Source of the DNA: JAGVPT01 sp964439265
GTDB taxonomy: Bacteria; Bacteroidota; Ignavibacteria; UBA10030; UBA8401
Reading direction: 5' to 3'
Assembly (NCBI GenBank): GCA_964439265.1
Contig: CAYTOA010000002.1
Span: 62,001-126,000 of the forward strand
DNA: 64,000 nt
Shown here: piece after piece, positions 36,063 through 43,871 of the stretch
How the letters are laid out: every line of letters begins with the position of its first letter
Position numbering within the stretch: position 1 is the stretch's first letter
Notes under the pieces: generated by a model
Database searches by the model: none
What the model was told of the DNA's origin: nothing
The model's input: the letters and a program-made list of their open reading frames with translations, nothing else
Translations under genes and position numbers: made by a program

Positions 36063-36242
36063 AAGTATCTCAAAAAACATGTCACCTTATCCTTCCCTAC
36101 GGGTCTACGACACGTAGGGTCGTGGACGATGCGCTCGCTCCGCTCGCTTACTCAGGATTAGCGGTTATTTGTTCACCCTGAGCAAGTCCCCCGAAGGGGG
36201 ACGCGTCGAAGGGTCAGCGCAAAATCATTTTTGAGATACTAG
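36059..36242. repeat. CTAG-ended element with different interior (184 bp)
   Basis: Termini CTAGAAGTATCTCAAAAA and TTTTTGAGATACTAG are inverted copies (two extra bases on the left). The interior carries a GTCCCCC-GAAG-GGGGGAC hairpin inside ACCCTGAGC...GTCGAAGGGT, a variant of the CCCTGAGC/GTCGAAGGG palindrome that is widespread in environmental genomes. A second GC-rich palindromic stretch runs from 36095 to 36150. It shares its end tetranucleotides with the elements on both sides. Confidence 0.75.
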
Positions 36243-36324
36243 TGTTCTTTATGAAAATAGTATAGTATCTCCGGCCAAGACGTTAAGCACGTTTAGCGTG
36301 CTTGAGGTCAAAGAAAAACACTAC
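36239..36324. repeat. Short CTAG-started element with decayed right end (86 bp)
   Basis: The left end CTAGTGTTCTTTAT and right end AAGAAAAACACTAC are inverted matches; the right tetranucleotide has mutated to CTAC. The inner arms GGCCAAGACGTTAAGCACG and CGTGCTTGAGGTC echo the arms of the 4112/35905 family. It looks like a degenerate member. Confidence 0.6.
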
Positions 36325-36655
36325 GCATGGCATCCCTGGCGCCTTGTGCTGAAAGCATCCCTTCGTACGTGGTGAAGGAAAGATGGAAGAGCTTTTGCTG
36401 GATCACAGTCCTCTAAATTCAGGTGAAAGTTCATTTTTTTCAAATCTCGAGTGTGGAGTGCGGCGGATTATTGCGGGTTTAACGACATTATTTCATAACT
36501 GTGAGCAGAGCGGATGAGCAAAAGGCGAGTATGATGCCGTGTTATCAGATTCTTAATCAATACATTATCAATTTAGTAATGACGCTTTAATAAGCGATAG
36601 ATAATGCTCACCCGTGCCGCAATTCATTTAGTTGTAATGCGGCACAGGATATGCA
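36325..36655. other. Remaining intergenic sequence before the divergent transporter
   Basis: About 330 bases; no gene, RNA or repeat recognised. The last bases contain AGGA placed seven bases before the TTG start of the next gene. Confidence 0.4.
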
Positions 36656-38092
36656 TTGAACATTATCGCTATGCAATTGTTGCACGACACGACTCTCCTC
36701 TATACCCTCATCGCGACGATTGCCGCAGGCGGAATAGTTATTTCCCGCGGACAAGATAGTCGAACCTTCGGACCGCTGAACCAGGGGAAAATGTATCCTT
36801 GGATCCTTCCCGCGCTTGCGATTCTTGCGAGTTCGATTTTTCAATTCTGGATTATCATGTTGCCGATTCTTCCCTTTGCGCACCCTGAGGTCTTGATTTT
36901 CTGCGCGCTGTCCGTTTCGCTTCTTGCTCCAGTTGTCCTTTCTCGCAATCCTGCCCATAGCGCCCGAAAATTTCGCGAGCTGCTCTCATCACGACTCAGG
37001 ACAACGCTTTCGATGATTCTGCTCGTTTTTTATGCTCTGGTTCAGCCCCTCGCATTCCTCTACCTCGCCGACCACACCCTCTCTCATTACTTCATGAACT
37101 CCGGCTATTTCCTGCTAGTGTTTCTGATCGTGGTTGCTGGGATTTGTGCGTTGATTGGAGGGAAAAATATTTCGACGTACATGAGCATGCCGTTTGTTCT
37201 CACCATCGTCGTCCTTGCAATTGGAGTATCGTATTTCGGGATAAAGATTCCGGAGCTTTTGGCTTTTTTGAGATTTCCGATGGAAGAAGCGGAGCATTTC
37301 TTCATCGAAAGAAATGTCGCTGAATCGAATTGGATTTATGGGACCGCAGGCTTCTGTGCCGTAAGTTGGTGGATATGGTGGAGTGATAAGGGCGTTCTCG
37401 TTGCGTCTGAAATGTCCGATGAAGAGGCGAATCCGCGTTCAACAGTTGTTGCCTCGATCGTCTGTGTCGGGCTCGCGTTGGTATTGCTCTCGTTGCGTTC
37501 ATCCGGAATTGTTTTGCAGACGAACTCATCGATGGGACCTTCTTTATTTCTTCGGCAGAACGACGTCTTCACGTTCTTTCTCTTGTTCGGCCTGGTCTCG
37601 GTCTTTATTTCTGCATTCGTTCAGTCATTCCAGATCATCGGCAGAGTAGTTCAGGCTTATTTGATCAGCGCTGTGCTGCAAAGAGAAAAAAGCGAGAAGC
37701 ATCGCTTGGCAGCTCGCCTTGCGATTTCATCGGGAGTTTTGGTTTCTATTTTTGTTATCCCGTTCGTACAGCAGTCGGGGGTTGAATTGGTGTTCGTCTA
37801 TCTGGCATACCTCGCATGTTTTGCGACACCGCTGTCGGCGCTCTTTGTGGTTTTTTTAATCTGGCGGGATCGAAGCGAGACAGGAATGATCGCCGGTTTT
37901 GTCGGCGGCCTGAGCGGAGGCATTATTGCCATGACAGCCCTGTTCCTGGAACGGAAGCCCGGTCAAGATTCGTGGCTGTCTCTCTACGAAATTGCTGCGG
38001 GGATATTCTTAGTTTCGGCCGCATGCACGATTTGCGGAATCTACCTTCATTCTTCAAGGGTGTACCTCCGCCTCTCATCCAAAGAGCCTTGA
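36656..38092 (+). CDS. Divergent SSS-like membrane transporter
   Basis: 478 residues, about 12-13 hydrophobic helices. No textbook signature, but the arrangement resembles the sodium:solute symporter fold. A mid-protein GTAGFCAVSWWIWWSDKGVLVASEMSDE resembles the segment where other members carry W-x-D-Q-Y-x-Q-R. The late VYLAYLACFATPLSALFVVFLIWRDRSETGMIAGFVGG resembles the PxxAvfllGifWkRxnxxGA helix pair. The substrate is unknown. The start is TTG at 36656, with AGGA at good spacing; an ATG at 36671 is possible. It stands alone between the repeat cluster and a convergent acetate-permease family gene. Confidence 0.7.
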   Translation: MNIIAMQLLHDTTLLYTLIATIAAGGIVISRGQDSRTFGPLNQGKMYPWILPALAILASSIFQFWIIMLPILPFAHPEVLIFCALSVSLLAPVVLSRNPAHSARKFRELLSSRLRTTLSMILLVFYALVQPLAFLYLADHTLSHYFMNSGYFLLVFLIVVAGICALIGGKNISTYMSMPFVLTIVVLAIGVSYFGIKIPELLAFLRFPMEEAEHFFIERNVAESNWIYGTAGFCAVSWWIWWSDKGVLVASEMSDEEANPRSTVVASIVCVGLALVLLSLRSSGIVLQTNSSMGPSLFLRQNDVFTFFLLFGLVSVFISAFVQSFQIIGRVVQAYLISAVLQREKSEKHRLAARLAISSGVLVSIFVIPFVQQSGVELVFVYLAYLACFATPLSALFVVFLIWRDRSETGMIAGFVGGLSGGIIAMTALFLERKPGQDSWLSLYEIAAGIFLVSAACTICGIYLHSSRVYLRLSSKEP

Positions 38093-38228
38093 GCCGTCAC
38101 CGACCCGCCCTCTTCAATACCGCTATTCGAAATAAAGTATTCCGCGAATGCTTCTGTATTTGTTAATCCTGCGTCGCTCCCGGAACACGCACAGCGAAAG
38201 TGGAAATAGGATTAGGCCGTCGTCGACA

Positions 38229-38819
38229 TCACCTCTTTATTAGTCCCAACGGCATGAGCGCTCTGCCAAAAATATCGTTTAATATTAGCGCCATTCCAGT
38301 GTAGCAGGCAGAAAGTCCGCAGATGATTCCTTCAAAGCCGGTAAATTGTTTTAGTGGCACGCTGTCGGTTGCATCGCCAAGAGCCAGAAGAAAAAAGAGA
38401 ACCGTCAGCGTTCCGAAGACCACCTGCAAGGCGCGGGATAATTTCAGCGTTCCGAAGAACATGAACATCGTGAAGACTCCCCATAACGTGAGGAAGCAGA
38501 TCATCCCCGGCTTTGACGTGGGTTCTCCCATGCCCAGTTTTGGCATGAGGATCAACGCAACAAGGATCAGCCAGAAAAATCCGTAGGAAGAGAATGCGGT
38601 CATCCCGAAGGTATTGTTCTTTTTCCATTCCATGACGCCGGCAATGATCTGTGCCATTCCACCGTAGAATATTCCCATTGCAAGGATCATCGAGTTGAAT
38701 TCATAAAATCCGGCGTTGTGGATATTTAACAGGACCGTCGTCATACCGAATGCTAGTAAGCCAAGTGGTGCTGGATTGGCGGTTGTGTCTTTTATCTCGT
38801 ATCTGGCGACATCGCTCAT
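38229..38819 (-). CDS. Acetate/succinate permease family (GPR1/FUN34/YaaH) protein
   Basis: About 196 residues with six helices, the expected size. The N-terminal family signature NPAPLGLLAFGMTTVLLN is present, as are FYGGMAQIIAGVMEWKKNNTF and TAFSSYGFFWL. These proteins move acetate or other short monocarboxylates with protons across the inner membrane. The ATG at 38819 is preferred over an upstream start at 38834 because AAAGGA lies six bases before it. Transcribed leftwards, 75 bases downstream of the M61 peptidase gene, and possibly co-transcribed with it. Confidence 0.93.
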   Translation of the reverse strand: MSDVARYEIKDTTANPAPLGLLAFGMTTVLLNIHNAGFYEFNSMILAMGIFYGGMAQIIAGVMEWKKNNTFGMTAFSSYGFFWLILVALILMPKLGMGEPTSKPGMICFLTLWGVFTMFMFFGTLKLSRALQVVFGTLTVLFFLLALGDATDSVPLKQFTGFEGIICGLSACYTGMALILNDIFGRALMPLGLIKR

Positions 38820-38894
38820 GGTAATTCCTTTCAATGGTTGGTTGAACGGGTTTAGGGATGACGTATCAGGATTGTTTCATGGTCCCTTTTGGTT

Positions 38895-40796
38895 CTATTT
38901 CTTGATCTTTGCTGCCGGCCGGATGATGAGGTCCAGCAGATCGGGTACTGATTGATCCTGCTCTAAGTACGGATATCGTTCGCCGCCATGGTAGCTCACT
39001 GGATACGTCTGAAAGAATTCACCGTTCGCCGCAAGCAGGTCGAGCGGAAGGGAAGATGCTTTACTCAATTTCAAGGCATCTCGAATAATATCCTTCGTAT
39101 ACTTCCGCCCGTTCACAGCAATGAGTTTCATGCCCGGCCCGAGGCCTGCTTTGAATGCAGGGGTTTCCGGAATAACATCGATTATCGTTCCGTCTTCTTC
39201 TGCAAGAATGCCGAGAGAAAAACGGAGATCGGTAGTCTTTCTCACCTCTTCTATGGATCTTTGCATTTCATTCATCGTATCTCTGTAGACTAATTTCCAG
39301 CCCCCTTTTTGGATGCCCCCCGTTGGAGCGTGAGCATCGAGTGATTGCAGCCGAGTGATGAAAAACGTTTTCCAATCGTAAGCAGCAACCTGGTTCATCA
39401 CTGCCACGACATCTTCGAACATGTAAGGTTTTATTTCGGGGCCGTTGTTTTTGCCGCCGTGGAATATCCTGCAAAAGTCGTCGAGTGACTTGCTTCCGTT
39501 AGTGAGCTCTCTGATCTTGACGTCGGCTTCCAGCCAGATAAGGTATCCTTCGTCGTAAAAATCAACATCTCTTCGCCATGAATCCCAATCAGACCTGGTG
39601 TTGTACAACAACTCCGCTTCGTCGTTTGCATCTTGAAGCGGCCGCCACGTCCGGCCCGGGCGATTGTCGAGCCTTGCAGCAACAAGAGCGAGGTCTTCGC
39701 GAAACTCTTCGGGAGAAAGGAGTCCGGACCGTGCCGTGAGGATCGCACCGAGATATTCTGTGAGGCCTTCATACACCCAAAGCAGGTCATCCTTCATCGG
39801 GCTTGAGTAGTCGCCGGTTGCGAGTCCCAACGGGCGGCGGAATTTGCCGTTCCAGGAATGGACGAACTCATGCGGGAGCAATCCTGCCCTCGTCCGGTAC
39901 AAATCCTCGTCGATCAACGTCCGTTCCCCAACGCGGTCGTCGCTGCTTTGATGATGCTCAAGACCAAAGTGAGCGACCTGGTCGCTGAGCGTATAGAGAA
40001 AGTCGTAATGATTGTAATGATGCGTGCCAAAGAGTGCGTTGGCTTCGATGACCAGCTGTTTGTAAGCGCGGACTTCTTCCGGGGTGATTTCCAGTGCCGC
40101 CTCGTTATCGCTGAGAATGTCGAGGAAATGAGGAACACCCGAGGGAGGTGTGAGATCGACGCGGCGCAAATGCGTTCCCGTGAGAAGAGGCGAGTCGATC
40201 AGCGTTGTCAGCGAGACCGGCGAGAAGGAGACGGAGTTGTTCGTTTCGCTCTTCGTTGCCAGTGCTGAGACAAATTTCCATCCTGGCGGAAGCGTTACGC
40301 TCGGTGTTACGGTGATGTTGTCGGGCCGCGCGGAGAGGGGATAGACAACCACCTGGTTCCAGCTTAAGACAAGAAGCTGCGCCGTTGAAGATGCTCCGGA
40401 AGAAAAGCCTTCAGCCTGCGGAGGAAGAATGAAGTCGAACGAAACATCAACTTTCTCGACTCCCTGAGGAATCTCGCAATGTATGGAAAACATCTCTTCC
40501 AGATCCCGTCTCCACGAAATGATTTTTCCGCCTCCTGTTATTTTCAACCCTGCCATATCGACCACGGGACCCGTCGGTCCGTGCTCGCCGGGTATCCATT
40601 TTGGATAAAACAACGTCAGCTGTCCGGGTCGTACTGTCATTGATTCCCGGGTATGCAATATTTTCCGCGGCGCCTCCGTCACGTCAACAGTCAAGGCGAT
40701 AGAGGTTTGTTCTGTTTGAGCGAACTCTAGGTGCGGTGTCAGAAGCAGGAAGGCGGTCGATAGTTTCATCCATGTCAAAAAGAATCGCGATGTCAT
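38895..40796 (-). CDS. M61 (glycyl aminopeptidase-like) metallopeptidase with PDZ domain
   Basis: About 633 residues, exported (signal peptide to LEFAQT). An N-terminal beta domain (YPKWIPGEHGPTGPVVDMAG) is typical of M61. The thermolysin-like core carries the zinc motif HEFVHSWN, with the downstream VYEGLTEYLGA Glu as third ligand. A C-terminal PDZ domain follows (GTIIDVIPETPAFKAGLGPGMKL). The family cleaves N-terminal Gly/Ala. The ATG at 40796 has AAGGA six bases upstream and starts a proper signal peptide; the frame opens earlier at 40877. A promoter and a perfect 12-bp leader hairpin are visible upstream. Confidence 0.92.
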   Translation of the reverse strand: MTSRFFLTWMKLSTAFLLLTPHLEFAQTEQTSIALTVDVTEAPRKILHTRESMTVRPGQLTLFYPKWIPGEHGPTGPVVDMAGLKITGGGKIISWRRDLEEMFSIHCEIPQGVEKVDVSFDFILPPQAEGFSSGASSTAQLLVLSWNQVVVYPLSARPDNITVTPSVTLPPGWKFVSALATKSETNNSVSFSPVSLTTLIDSPLLTGTHLRRVDLTPPSGVPHFLDILSDNEAALEITPEEVRAYKQLVIEANALFGTHHYNHYDFLYTLSDQVAHFGLEHHQSSDDRVGERTLIDEDLYRTRAGLLPHEFVHSWNGKFRRPLGLATGDYSSPMKDDLLWVYEGLTEYLGAILTARSGLLSPEEFREDLALVAARLDNRPGRTWRPLQDANDEAELLYNTRSDWDSWRRDVDFYDEGYLIWLEADVKIRELTNGSKSLDDFCRIFHGGKNNGPEIKPYMFEDVVAVMNQVAAYDWKTFFITRLQSLDAHAPTGGIQKGGWKLVYRDTMNEMQRSIEEVRKTTDLRFSLGILAEEDGTIIDVIPETPAFKAGLGPGMKLIAVNGRKYTKDIIRDALKLSKASSLPLDLLAANGEFFQTYPVSYHGGERYPYLEQDQSVPDLLDLIIRPAAKIKK

Positions 40797-40944
40797 TTCA
40801 ATTCCTTTAATAGTTGCTGAATATTTTGTCGTCATTATCCAATTCAGCTGCGTGTGATTGCTTCTTCGCCAGTTCAAAGAAGAAGCATGATTCCGCGTCA
40901 GCCTTGCTTACGTCAGGTCTGAGATTCAGGCATAATCTAAATCA

Positions 40945-40994
40945 GGAGATTTGGAGGGGAAAATGCATCGTTCCGGCGAATGCTCCAAATCTCC
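40945..40994 (-). promoter_or_regulatory. Perfect 12-bp inverted repeat in the M61 leader
   Basis: GGAGATTTGGAG (40945-40956) and CTCCAAATCTCC (40983-40994) pair without mismatch around a 26-base loop. Relative to the candidate promoter at 41006-41036 it would fold at the very 5' end of the mRNA, about 150 bases before the ATG. It has no T-run, so RNA stabilisation or a protein/DNA operator is more likely than termination. Confidence 0.5.
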
Positions 40995-41005
40995 GGTTGG
41001 CGTCG

Positions 41006-41036
41006 ATTATATACCAATTAAAATAATTATTTGCAA
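41006..41036 (-). promoter_or_regulatory. Candidate promoter of the M61 gene
   Basis: On the minus strand TTGCAA is followed by 17-19 AT-rich bases and TATATAAT, a good -35/-10 pair. It lies 210 bases before the peptidase ATG, with the inverted repeat directly downstream. Confidence 0.5.
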
Positions 41037-41148
41037 GTGGATTGGATCTCAAGGAGAGGGTCTTTTTCGCCGAATTTCAGGGCGATGAAATAGCAGAATG
41101 ACCGGCGAATACGCGTGTTGGCTGACTGTTGATTTTCTCATCAAACAC

Positions 41149-41170
41149 AAAACCCCGCCGGGAGACGGGG
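41149..41170 (-). terminator. Rho-independent terminator after the cohesin-repeat gene
   Basis: On the minus strand CCCCG pairs with CGGGG around an eight-base loop, then TTTTGTGTTT. It lies about 70 bases beyond the stop at 41240. Confidence 0.7.
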
Positions 41171-41239
41171 CATTGCGATGCTGCGATTAATTTCCAAAGA
41201 CAGCCGTGAACGAACACTATCGATCAGCGTGGATAAGTG

Positions 41240-43804
41240 TCATTTGACGACCATGAGCTTCCTCGTCTCGCTGAATTTCCCGGCTTGCATCCGGTAAAAA
41301 TATACTCCACTCGGCAGAGTAGAAGCAACGAAGGTTGCCGAATAAAATCCGGCACTCATATGCTTATTGACTAACGTCTGGATTTCTTTGCCAAGAACGT
41401 CGTACACTTTTAGAGTAACCAGGCTGTTCACTGGCACCTGATACATGATGACTGTTGATGGATTGAATGGGTTGGGGTAATTTTGCGATACGGCAAATCG
41501 GTCGGGAAGAGCCGTGCCGTCGGATTTTATCCCAGTCAGCGTAACATTCACTTCATTCGAGTAGGCTGATGTCGCAACGGAGTTATACCCGCGGATGCGG
41601 TAGAAGTATTCATTCCCGGGCACTCCAGTCGCATCTGTATATTCTGTGATGTTCGAGAGTACGGAATCCTTCACCGTATAAGTACCGAGGAAATTCTTTT
41701 TTCTCTCTATGTAATATCCAAGTTCGCTGCCTGAATTATCCTGCCAGGTCAATTGAATGGCGCCACCTACAATTTGAGTACCTGTAAGGTTGCTTGGCGT
41801 TTGCATGGGTGTTACTGCAACTGCGACATTTGAGGAGTTAGAGCTGCCTTCGGTATTTGTGGCAAAGACTCGATAGAAGTACTTTGTTCCATCATTCAAG
41901 CCATCGTCGGAGTAAGAATTGGAATTGGCAGCGAGAGTGTTAATAGGTATCCACGCAGAGGTGCTGTTCGTTGCGCGCTCCACACTATAACCGGTTTCGT
42001 TTTCAGCATTATCATGCCAGCTCAAGTCGATTCTCCCGGAGTTAATTGCCTCGGCATTAAGGCTCGTCGGCGCAGCAGGGAGACCGACTGAGGTGGTCTG
42101 AATGCTGCCGCTAACTATCAAGACTCTCGGCCTTCCCTCATTCAAGAGGAACTGCTGTAGCGTAATATTGGCAATCCTTCCGGACGCAGCGTATGACGGG
42201 ACGGCAAATCGTAGTTTGCAGACGATACCCGGGAGATTGAGGTTCGCTGCGGTAGCCGCGGCAAAAGAGAATTGAGTCCCAGAGATATTAGTGCTGAATG
42301 TCCATCCATTCGTAATTGATCCGGCGTTGAAAACTCCGACCGGATGCACGACCGATGAATCAAATGTCACAGTTGCCTGAATGCTCTGGATGCGCATGCC
42401 GGCATTGACAGGGGAAAGCGAAAGCGGAATGTCTATAGTGTCTCCGATCACTCCTGCCGTGTCGGGGATGAAGGCGCGGGTGTCGTATACTTCGATCATA
42501 TTTGATGCCCCGGTACCGCCGTAGGCGTCAACTGCATGAACAGTAACCGATCCCCCTTTCAAGGCCGTCAGGAGTCCGCTGGAGTTTATTGAGCCGATTG
42601 TTGCGTCGGAAGTTGACCACGTGTATGGGGAGGTTCCCCCCGTAACGGTGAATCGCAGCGTATCACCATCGATGAGGTTGGCAACGAGGGGCATGACTGT
42701 GAGATTTGCGAGGTTTACAGTTTGAAAATTTCCGCTCGTAGAATCTCCCTGGATGCTCTCATTGAAAACGATGTCGGCCGGATAAATTGTTGCACTGCCG
42801 GAATTTGTCTTCGACACTTTGCACTGAACGTAGACCAATACTCCGCTTCCGCTCAACGGAACAACTCCGGCAAAAGAAATATTCATCGTCCCTGTTGGGG
42901 AGATGCTGAAGACCGGAGCAGAATAGGAAGAGAGCAGAGTTCCGCCCTGGACCACCCCTGTCGGCGTGAAGTAATCCGGATTATACTGAATTTGAAAATA
43001 GCCGGAAGAAACATTCAGTCCGGTTAGATTGGTCGCGTAGACCGGCAGGTTGAAGGTTTGCCCCTGAACGTACGACGTGTCGCGAACGGACAGCCTGAAG
43101 GCTCTGACTTCAACGATTCCGCTTATCGTATCGACGGTACCGGCTTCGTCGCTCACGATGACTCTGGTGAATCCGGTATGAGTTGCAGTCAATAGTCCGT
43201 TGGCATCGATCGATGCGGCAGATGCGTTCGTGAGCGACCAGTGATACGGTGCAGTTCCGTAATAGGCGTTGTATTGCTGTTGATCACCGACGGCCATCAA
43301 ACCGCCGAAGGGGTAGAGAGTGATCGAAGGTGCTGCAGCGATACTGACACTCCCGTCGTGCAGTACAACCGCGGGGTTCCGTTCGTTCAAGAAATTGTTC
43401 GCTGATCCGTCCAAGAAGGAGATCGTCGTGCTTCCAGCATTGCGGAGTCGAAAGCGGACATAGACCAATATTCCCGCGCCGGAAAGGGGCGACGATCCTG
43501 CCGCAGCGATCGTTATCGTCCCCGGCGCCATACTATTATAGTTTACGGAACCGATGGATTGGGCCTGGCTCCCGGCTGTAATGACGCTGTCGAAAGCCAT
43601 ATAATACGTATCGTAGCCGAGTTCGATCTGGAAAGAGGTAACGTTCTTTCCGGTAAGGGAGGAATCAACATAAATTGGTACCGTAAGCTTCGAGCTGCTA
43701 AAAGCGCTCGTGTCATGAATGCTTAACCCCACCTGTGCCAACACCACCGACGAACACACCGGCATCAGGAGGAGAAGTGTCATATACTTAAAAGTTCTAA
43801 CCAT
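41240..43804 (-). CDS. Secreted scaffold-like protein: three cohesin-like domains, Ig-like and FN3 domains, T9SS
   Basis: 854 residues. Signal peptide to VLAQ. Cohesin-like beta-sandwiches at about 25-155, 238-370 and 445-575, each with the pattern LTVPIYVDSSLTG...FQIELGYD...GILVYVRFRL and a closing FLNERNPAV / VFNESIQG / LLNEGRPRV motif. BIG_2-like Ig domains lie between them (ASIDANGLLTATHTGFTRV and IGSINSSGLLTALKGGSVTV). Two fibronectin type III domains follow (about 580-765; LSWHDNAENETGYSVERA and LTWQDNSGSELGYYIERK), then a T9SS type A sorting domain (SQNYPNPFNPSTVIMY to RKLMVVK). Translated 68 bases after the beta-helix/dockerin gene. Cohesins bind dockerins, so the two products may assemble at the surface (inference). 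Confidence 0.85.
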   Translation of the reverse strand: MVRTFKYMTLLLLMPVCSSVVLAQVGLSIHDTSAFSSSKLTVPIYVDSSLTGKNVTSFQIELGYDTYYMAFDSVITAGSQAQSIGSVNYNSMAPGTITIAAAGSSPLSGAGILVYVRFRLRNAGSTTISFLDGSANNFLNERNPAVVLHDGSVSIAAAPSITLYPFGGLMAVGDQQQYNAYYGTAPYHWSLTNASAASIDANGLLTATHTGFTRVIVSDEAGTVDTISGIVEVRAFRLSVRDTSYVQGQTFNLPVYATNLTGLNVSSGYFQIQYNPDYFTPTGVVQGGTLLSSYSAPVFSISPTGTMNISFAGVVPLSGSGVLVYVQCKVSKTNSGSATIYPADIVFNESIQGDSTSGNFQTVNLANLTVMPLVANLIDGDTLRFTVTGGTSPYTWSTSDATIGSINSSGLLTALKGGSVTVHAVDAYGGTGASNMIEVYDTRAFIPDTAGVIGDTIDIPLSLSPVNAGMRIQSIQATVTFDSSVVHPVGVFNAGSITNGWTFSTNISGTQFSFAAATAANLNLPGIVCKLRFAVPSYAASGRIANITLQQFLLNEGRPRVLIVSGSIQTTSVGLPAAPTSLNAEAINSGRIDLSWHDNAENETGYSVERATNSTSAWIPINTLAANSNSYSDDGLNDGTKYFYRVFATNTEGSSNSSNVAVAVTPMQTPSNLTGTQIVGGAIQLTWQDNSGSELGYYIERKKNFLGTYTVKDSVLSNITEYTDATGVPGNEYFYRIRGYNSVATSAYSNEVNVTLTGIKSDGTALPDRFAVSQNYPNPFNPSTVIMYQVPVNSLVTLKVYDVLGKEIQTLVNKHMSAGFYSATFVASTLPSGVYFYRMQAGKFSETRKLMVVK

Positions 43805-43831
43805 GGAACACCTTTGGGTTGTCAGAGAGGG

Positions 43832-43853
43832 GCGCGCCGTTAGAACGGCGCGC
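43832..43853 (-). promoter_or_regulatory. Perfect intercistronic hairpin between the two T9SS genes
   Basis: GCGCGCCGT and ACGGCGCGC pair fully around TAGA, within the 68-base spacer. No T-run follows. It may protect the upstream mRNA end, serve as a processing site, or partly terminate so that the cohesin gene is made in lower amount. Confidence 0.5.
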
Positions 43854-43871
43854 TTCGGCCTCGTTGGTTGA

